A DNA stretch of 64,000 nt from Zingiber officinale (Eukaryota; Streptophyta; Magnoliopsida; Zingiberales; Zingiberaceae): assembly GCF_018446385.1 (NCBI RefSeq), contig NC_056004.1, positions 30,262,492-30,326,491 of the forward strand, in the 5' to 3' direction. Shown piece by piece: positions 59,565 to 64,000 of this stretch (the stretch's first letter is position 1; each line of letters starts with the position of its first letter). Below the pieces are notes generated by a model. It was not told the DNA's origin. It made no database searches and saw nothing but the letters and a program-made list of their open reading frames with translations. The position numbers and the translations under genes were made by a program.

Positions 59565-60795
59565 TGTTGGATCGAGCTCGTGGCTATTTCGTTCGATTAT
59601 CGGAAAACTATCAGAGTTTAAAACGTGCAGCGGAATAATAAGAGGAAATAAAGAAACTCAGAGACACAAGGAATTACTTCGTTCGGAGCCTAAGGCGACT
59701 CCTACTCGAAGGCCCGCGATCCTTGATCGCTTTCCATGGGCAACAACTATAAGCTCGATAAGAATTACAAACTAATTACAATGAAAGTATTATAACAACT
59801 TTATACCGACAACTAAAGAAGAGGAAAACAGAGCTCCGGGTCGTCGGGAGGTTGTTGCAGCACTTCTGGATCGTGTCGTTAGCAGCTAGATGCAAATAAA
59901 TCGCTTGGCAGTTGATGATTTGAAGTGCTGGTCGAAACCCCCTTATAAAGGGTGTTCAAGGCCCCTTGAAGGCTGTTCAAGGCGCCTCCATGCTGCCGAG
60001 TCCTCCGCGTGGATCAAGCTTGAACTGGTCGAAGTTTATCTGCTTAAAGCGCCTTATACCCTACTCAAGGCGCCTTCCAAGGCGCCTTATACTCCCTTCA
60101 AGGCGCCTCCATGGATGCTTCGCAGCCAGGTCAGCTTTTGCACCCGAGGCGTCTCCAAGCTCCATGGAGGCACCTCGGACACTGTTCATCCGAGGGAAAA
60201 CTTCATTATTTTGTACCTGCAAGACATGTTAGTCCCAAATACTATCCTGCAACACAAAGTTAGCATAAACAGCAGCATTAATATGATAAAGAATATTATG
60301 ACAGTCTCTGAACTGTCCGGGTCTGACTTCGGATTTCCGTCCGGAAACCCTAGGTCAACCCGACGCCTACTGTTCCCTCTACGGGGAACGCATCCTCACC
60401 TACTCCACTCAGGAGATTTACCTGTTGCCAGTGCGATCCTCCAGATCGACTGGACTTTTGCTCAGCACTCGACGCTTCCGGACTTTCTGCTGGACATCCG
60501 CTTCCCGGCTAGTCTAGACTTTCACCTGGTTAGCGACACCAGGACTTTCTACCTAGGGTTACCACCCCCTTGGACTTTTGCCTGAAGCCATCGACCTGCC
60601 AAGACTTTCCGCATAGGGTTACCACCTCCTATGACCTAGGGTTATCACCCCCTAGGGTTTTCCGTTTGCCTAACCGCAGCTAGGACTTTTCTGAAATACT
60701 CAAGCAGACTTGTTAGATTACAAAACACCTTAACTTTGAATCCTTTGCCATTATCAAAACACGAGTTCGATGGTCGGATGCTTCCCGCATCAACA
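59565..60795 (-). mobile_element. Solo LTR K inside the LTR of element J
   Basis: 1231 bp, tgttggatcgagctcg...cccgcatcaaca, with perfect TSDs ATAGG (59560-59564, 60796-60800). Orientation is inferred minus from likeness to the minus-strand LTRs (ggatcgag start, ttacttcgttcggagcct phrase shared with the left LTR of D). Carries six or more aaggcgcctt-like palindromes at 59960-60110. No internal region. Confidence 0.92.
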
Positions 60796-62529
60796 ATAGG
60801 TCGGCCGGAATATCCGACCTACCTCATAATCGACCAGCCATATATGCGGTCAGAATAAGAGCCAGCCTCCTGGAGGTGCATAAATCTCTCTTTGCATGCC
60901 CGACCATATAAAAGGTCGACTAGGCTTAAGGAATAGCCTAAAAAATCTCCCTTTGCATGCCCAGCCAAAAAAAAAGCCGCCCGGGCTTAAAGCACTTATT
61001 CTCCCAAATCTCTCTATGCATCCTGGCCAGATAAAAGACTGGCCGGGCCTAAGACACTCAACTTCATATCAATTCCCAAATGGATTTTCAACACACAGTT
61101 CAACATATGGTTTCTTGAATGGATTTCAGCATGCCCAATGCATCATATTATTTTTTGAGCAGATCGTAAATACTATGCAGGACATAATATAGCAGCTTAA
61201 TGCAACAATAGACATAAAGATGGTTGACCTTATGGGTCAGTCGAGGTATACTCAGCCGAAAAAATAAGCAGAGAATCCTAACAAACTGTAAAAATAACAA
61301 CCACATATCAAAAAATATTCTGCTGGAACCTTCTTCAAGTATTATTGTGTCTCCCATCAGCCGATCACTTATAATAATATATTCCTTTAATGGCCTCAGC
61401 AACAACATAAGTTGTAAATAACAAAAGACGTACATATATGGATAAATGGAAGGTTCCTCAGACAATTATTACACATTGCCTAGGTTGTATACTTTCCATT
61501 ATCCAACAACCTCTGACATTCTTAGTCACCTCATGATTGTGGAGGTTATGAGATGTGGTATATAAAGGGGGGTCACCTCTATTGGTAAGGTACGTTCTCT
61601 GAACATCTGGAACTTTCTCTCGCGCACATGTTCTTTACTGTTCTTCATTCACTAAGCCGAAATTGTACTAACTTGAGCGTCAGCGGGCCTTCGCAGGGAT
61701 TCCCCTTGGTTTTTGGATACTGACATTATGTTTGCTTGTCTGAGTGTGCGCAGAATTGAAAGGAAGCCTATCCGTGGAGTAAAAAGTCAGTCTTCTCTCA
61801 ATCAACAACTAAGCCACCATGCCTAGTGCACCATCTTTGTAGTTTTCAGATAGGATCAAATTTAGCGCTATTTGTGAAAACTTTTGCCTGAATCTTAAGA
61901 TCAGAGATGGAAGAAGTTGGATGACTCACCACAGTCACCTTAATGCAAGAAGATCTAAAGATGTTCATCAATGCCCGAGCATAGAAACTAGCCTAGAAGC
62001 AACAACAAGCAGCTACTGGTGGTAATTTACCACCTAATCCCGTAGTGTCGACAACAACCTATCAAAAGGAAATAGGGGATCGGGAGGAATGCCCTACTTA
62101 TCTACCTCTCGTGCCTCACTTGCCAATCCCGCGTCATCGAGTGCTCTTCCGTACGCTGCTTGAGTACATGGGCTAAGAAGGACTATACCAAGCACCTGTC
62201 CGAGATAGGCACAAAGGAAAAGTTCCCACAACTTGCAACTCTCCCGAGAAGATTAGCACCCCCAAGAAGCAACAAGTTTTTTCAGGTGGGTGATCTAGTT
62301 TAGAAGCGGATGAAACTGGTCGGAGACGTCAACAAGCAGGAGGAGAACCATATAAGGTGGTACAAAAGCCTGTCTTGGGTTCCTACTACCTTAAAGACGC
62401 AGAAGGGAAAGGGTTGGAGCGACCTTGGAGTGCGAATTATCTACAGTCTTATAGGGTTTGAAAAGTACGCCTATAATTCACTCATGTATTATATAAAATT
62501 TTTACACCTAATGAGAATGCAGGCAAATT

Positions 62530-64000
62530 CATTTGAAAAATTCCCTCAAGTTCTAGACTCCCGAGCATTCGCCCGGGTTTCAAGCGAGCATGCTCTTGCG
62601 GATTCAAGTTCCAAACTCCCGAGCCTTCGACCGAGTTATAAGCAAGCATAATTTCATGCCTTCAAGTTCTAGACTCTCGAGCATTCGACTGAATTATAAA
62701 CGAACATACTCTTGCACTTTCAAGTTTCATACTCCCAAGACTCTGACCAGGTTATAAGTGAGCATGCTCTCGTGCCTTTATATTATAGACTCCCTAATCA
62801 CTAGTCAAGTTATAAGCAAGCATACTCTCATGCCTTTATATTCTAGACTCCTGAGCATCTGGCTAGGTTATAAGTAAGGATGCTCTCGTGTCTTCAAGTT
62901 CCAGACTCCAAAGCCTCTGATCGGGTTATAAGTGAGCATGCTCTCGCGCCTTTATGTTCCAGACTCACGAACACCTGGCCAGGTTATAAGAGAACATGCT
63001 CTCTCTCCTTTATATTCTAGACTCCTGAGCATCCGACCTAGTTATTAGCGAGCTTGCTTTCATACTTTCAAGTTCCAGACTCCCGAACCTTCGGTAGGGT
63101 TATAAGCGAGCATGCTCTCATGCCTTTTTTCCAGACTACCGAGCCACCGGCCGGGTTATAAGCGAGCATGCTCTCACGCCTTTATATTCTAAACTCCCGA
63201 GCATCTAGCCGAGTTATAAGTGAGCATGCTCTCGTGCCTTCAAGTTCCAGACTCCCAAACCTCTGGCCAAGTTATAAGCGAGCATGCTGTCATAGCTTCA
63301 AGTTCTAAATTCCTAAGCCTTCCGCCGGGTTATAAGCGAGTATGCTATCGTGCCTTTATATTCCAGACTTCCAAGCCACCTGCTAAGTTATAAGTAAGCA
63401 TGTTCTCGCGCCTTTATATTCCAGACTTCCGAGCTACCTACCGGATTATAAGTATGTTCTCGTGCCTTTATATTCTAGACTCCCAAGCATTTGGCTGAGT
63501 TATAAGTGAGCATGCTCTCGTGCCTTCAAGTTTCAGACTCTCGAGCATCCGACCAGGTTATAAGCGAGCATGCTCTCGCGCCTTCAAGTTCCTGACGCTC
63601 GAGCCTCCGGTCGGGTTATAAGCAAGTATGCTCTCTCACTTTTATATAACAGACTCCCGAGAATCCGATCGGGTTATAAGATTGTATGCTCTCGAGCCTT
63701 CAAGTTCCAAACTCCCAATCCTCCGGTCGGATTATAAGTGAGCATGCTCTCGTGCTATTATATTTTAGACTCTCGAGCATCGCCCGGGTTATAAGCGAGC
63801 ATGCTTTTGCACCTTTATATTCAGACTCTCGAGCATTCGGCTGGGTTATAAGCAAGCACGCTCTCGTGCCTTTAGATTCTAGACTCCCACACATTCGGCT
63901 GGTTATAAACGAGCATGATCTCACGCCATGTTACAAGAGACTCCGACCATCAAGTTCTAGACTCCTGAGCCTCCAACCGGGTTACAAGAGAGCATACTCT
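62530..64000 (+). repeat. Tandem array, about 61-bp unit, roughly 24 copies, open at the window end
   Basis: Each unit reads roughly ttccagactcccgagcatccgg, ccgggttataagcgagcatg, ctctcgtgcct, followed by either tcaagttc or ttatattc, so two subtypes of unit alternate irregularly. Copies differ from each other by perhaps 10-20 percent. It sits between the pol tail of element J and its expected 3' LTR, the place where Tat/Ogre-type elements often carry tandem repeats. Confidence 0.9.

Larger units (their letters stand above)
59286..64000 (+). mobile_element. Element J: Tat-like Ty3/gypsy remnant, running off the window
   Basis: 5' LTR 59286-61858 (tgtaacgagc to ggatca, holding solo LTR K), a gypsy primer-site remnant (aatttagcgctatttgtg), the start of a gag like that of element G (TTVTLMQEDLKMFINARA, glutamine-rich run, 61907-62060), a tail of pol (FQVGDLV..., VGDVNKQEENHIRWYKSL, 62277-62370), and a long 3' tandem array. 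A TATA-like tatataaagg lies at 61560. Most of the coding region is missing. Broken fossil; the 3' LTR is beyond the window. Confidence 0.75.

Noticed and set aside
62530-64000. CRISPR-like array
   Set aside because: Units are contiguous and diverged with no constant repeat/unique spacer pattern, and the DNA is plant nuclear.

Overview
The window is plant nuclear DNA. Its genes have GT-AG introns and belong to land-plant families (SOSEKI, very-long-chain enoyl-CoA reductase, laccase, an aldo-keto reductase exon). Most of the rest is nested LTR retrotransposons, chiefly SIRE-like Ty1/copia and Tat-like Ty3/gypsy. A monocot, possibly of the ginger order, is my best guess; that is inference from general feel and is not proven by the sequence.

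Layout. 1-1675 is GC-rich upstream sequence with a short tandem repeat. 1676-2798 is a three-exon SOSEKI (DUF966) gene. 3421-9040 is a four-exon enoyl-CoA reductase gene (ECR/CER10 type). Its second intron has grown to 4.3 kb through a 1.1 kb foldback Mutator-type MITE and an LTR-like block. 9672-11852 holds dispersed repeats and a hAT MITE. From 11873 to about 52072 there is no host gene, only a stack of insertions. In its deepest part Ty3/gypsy element G contains Ty1/copia element A, which contains copia composite D, which contains noncoding LTR element H, which contains a CACTA DNA transposon. At least four of these steps are fixed by exact target-site duplications (TSDs). Side branches are a gag-only copia (B) inside A, and a second gag-only copia (C, carrying solo LTR I) inside a copia remnant E. 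The CACTA element carries intron-containing exons of an LIP5/VTA1 endosomal-sorting gene.

53785-55855 is a complete six-exon laccase gene with the four copper-binding blocks, a near-perfect miR397 site and AC-type lignin promoter elements. 56334-56456 is an orphan first exon of an aldo-keto reductase. From 59286 to the end lies a Tat-like gypsy remnant (J) whose LTR holds solo LTR K. A roughly 61-bp tandem array fills its 3' region and runs off the window.

How the parts relate: the three host genes are independent (organ polarity, very-long-chain fatty acid elongation, lignin polymerisation). The main large-scale pattern is repeated insertion of one element into another. A second pattern is that nearly every LTR family here carries its own array of short perfect palindromes (GGGCGCCC, AAGGCGCCTT, CAGTCGACTG, AATCGATT, or a GATCGGTC/GACCGATC pair). 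No CRISPR array, rRNA gene or convincing tRNA gene was seen.
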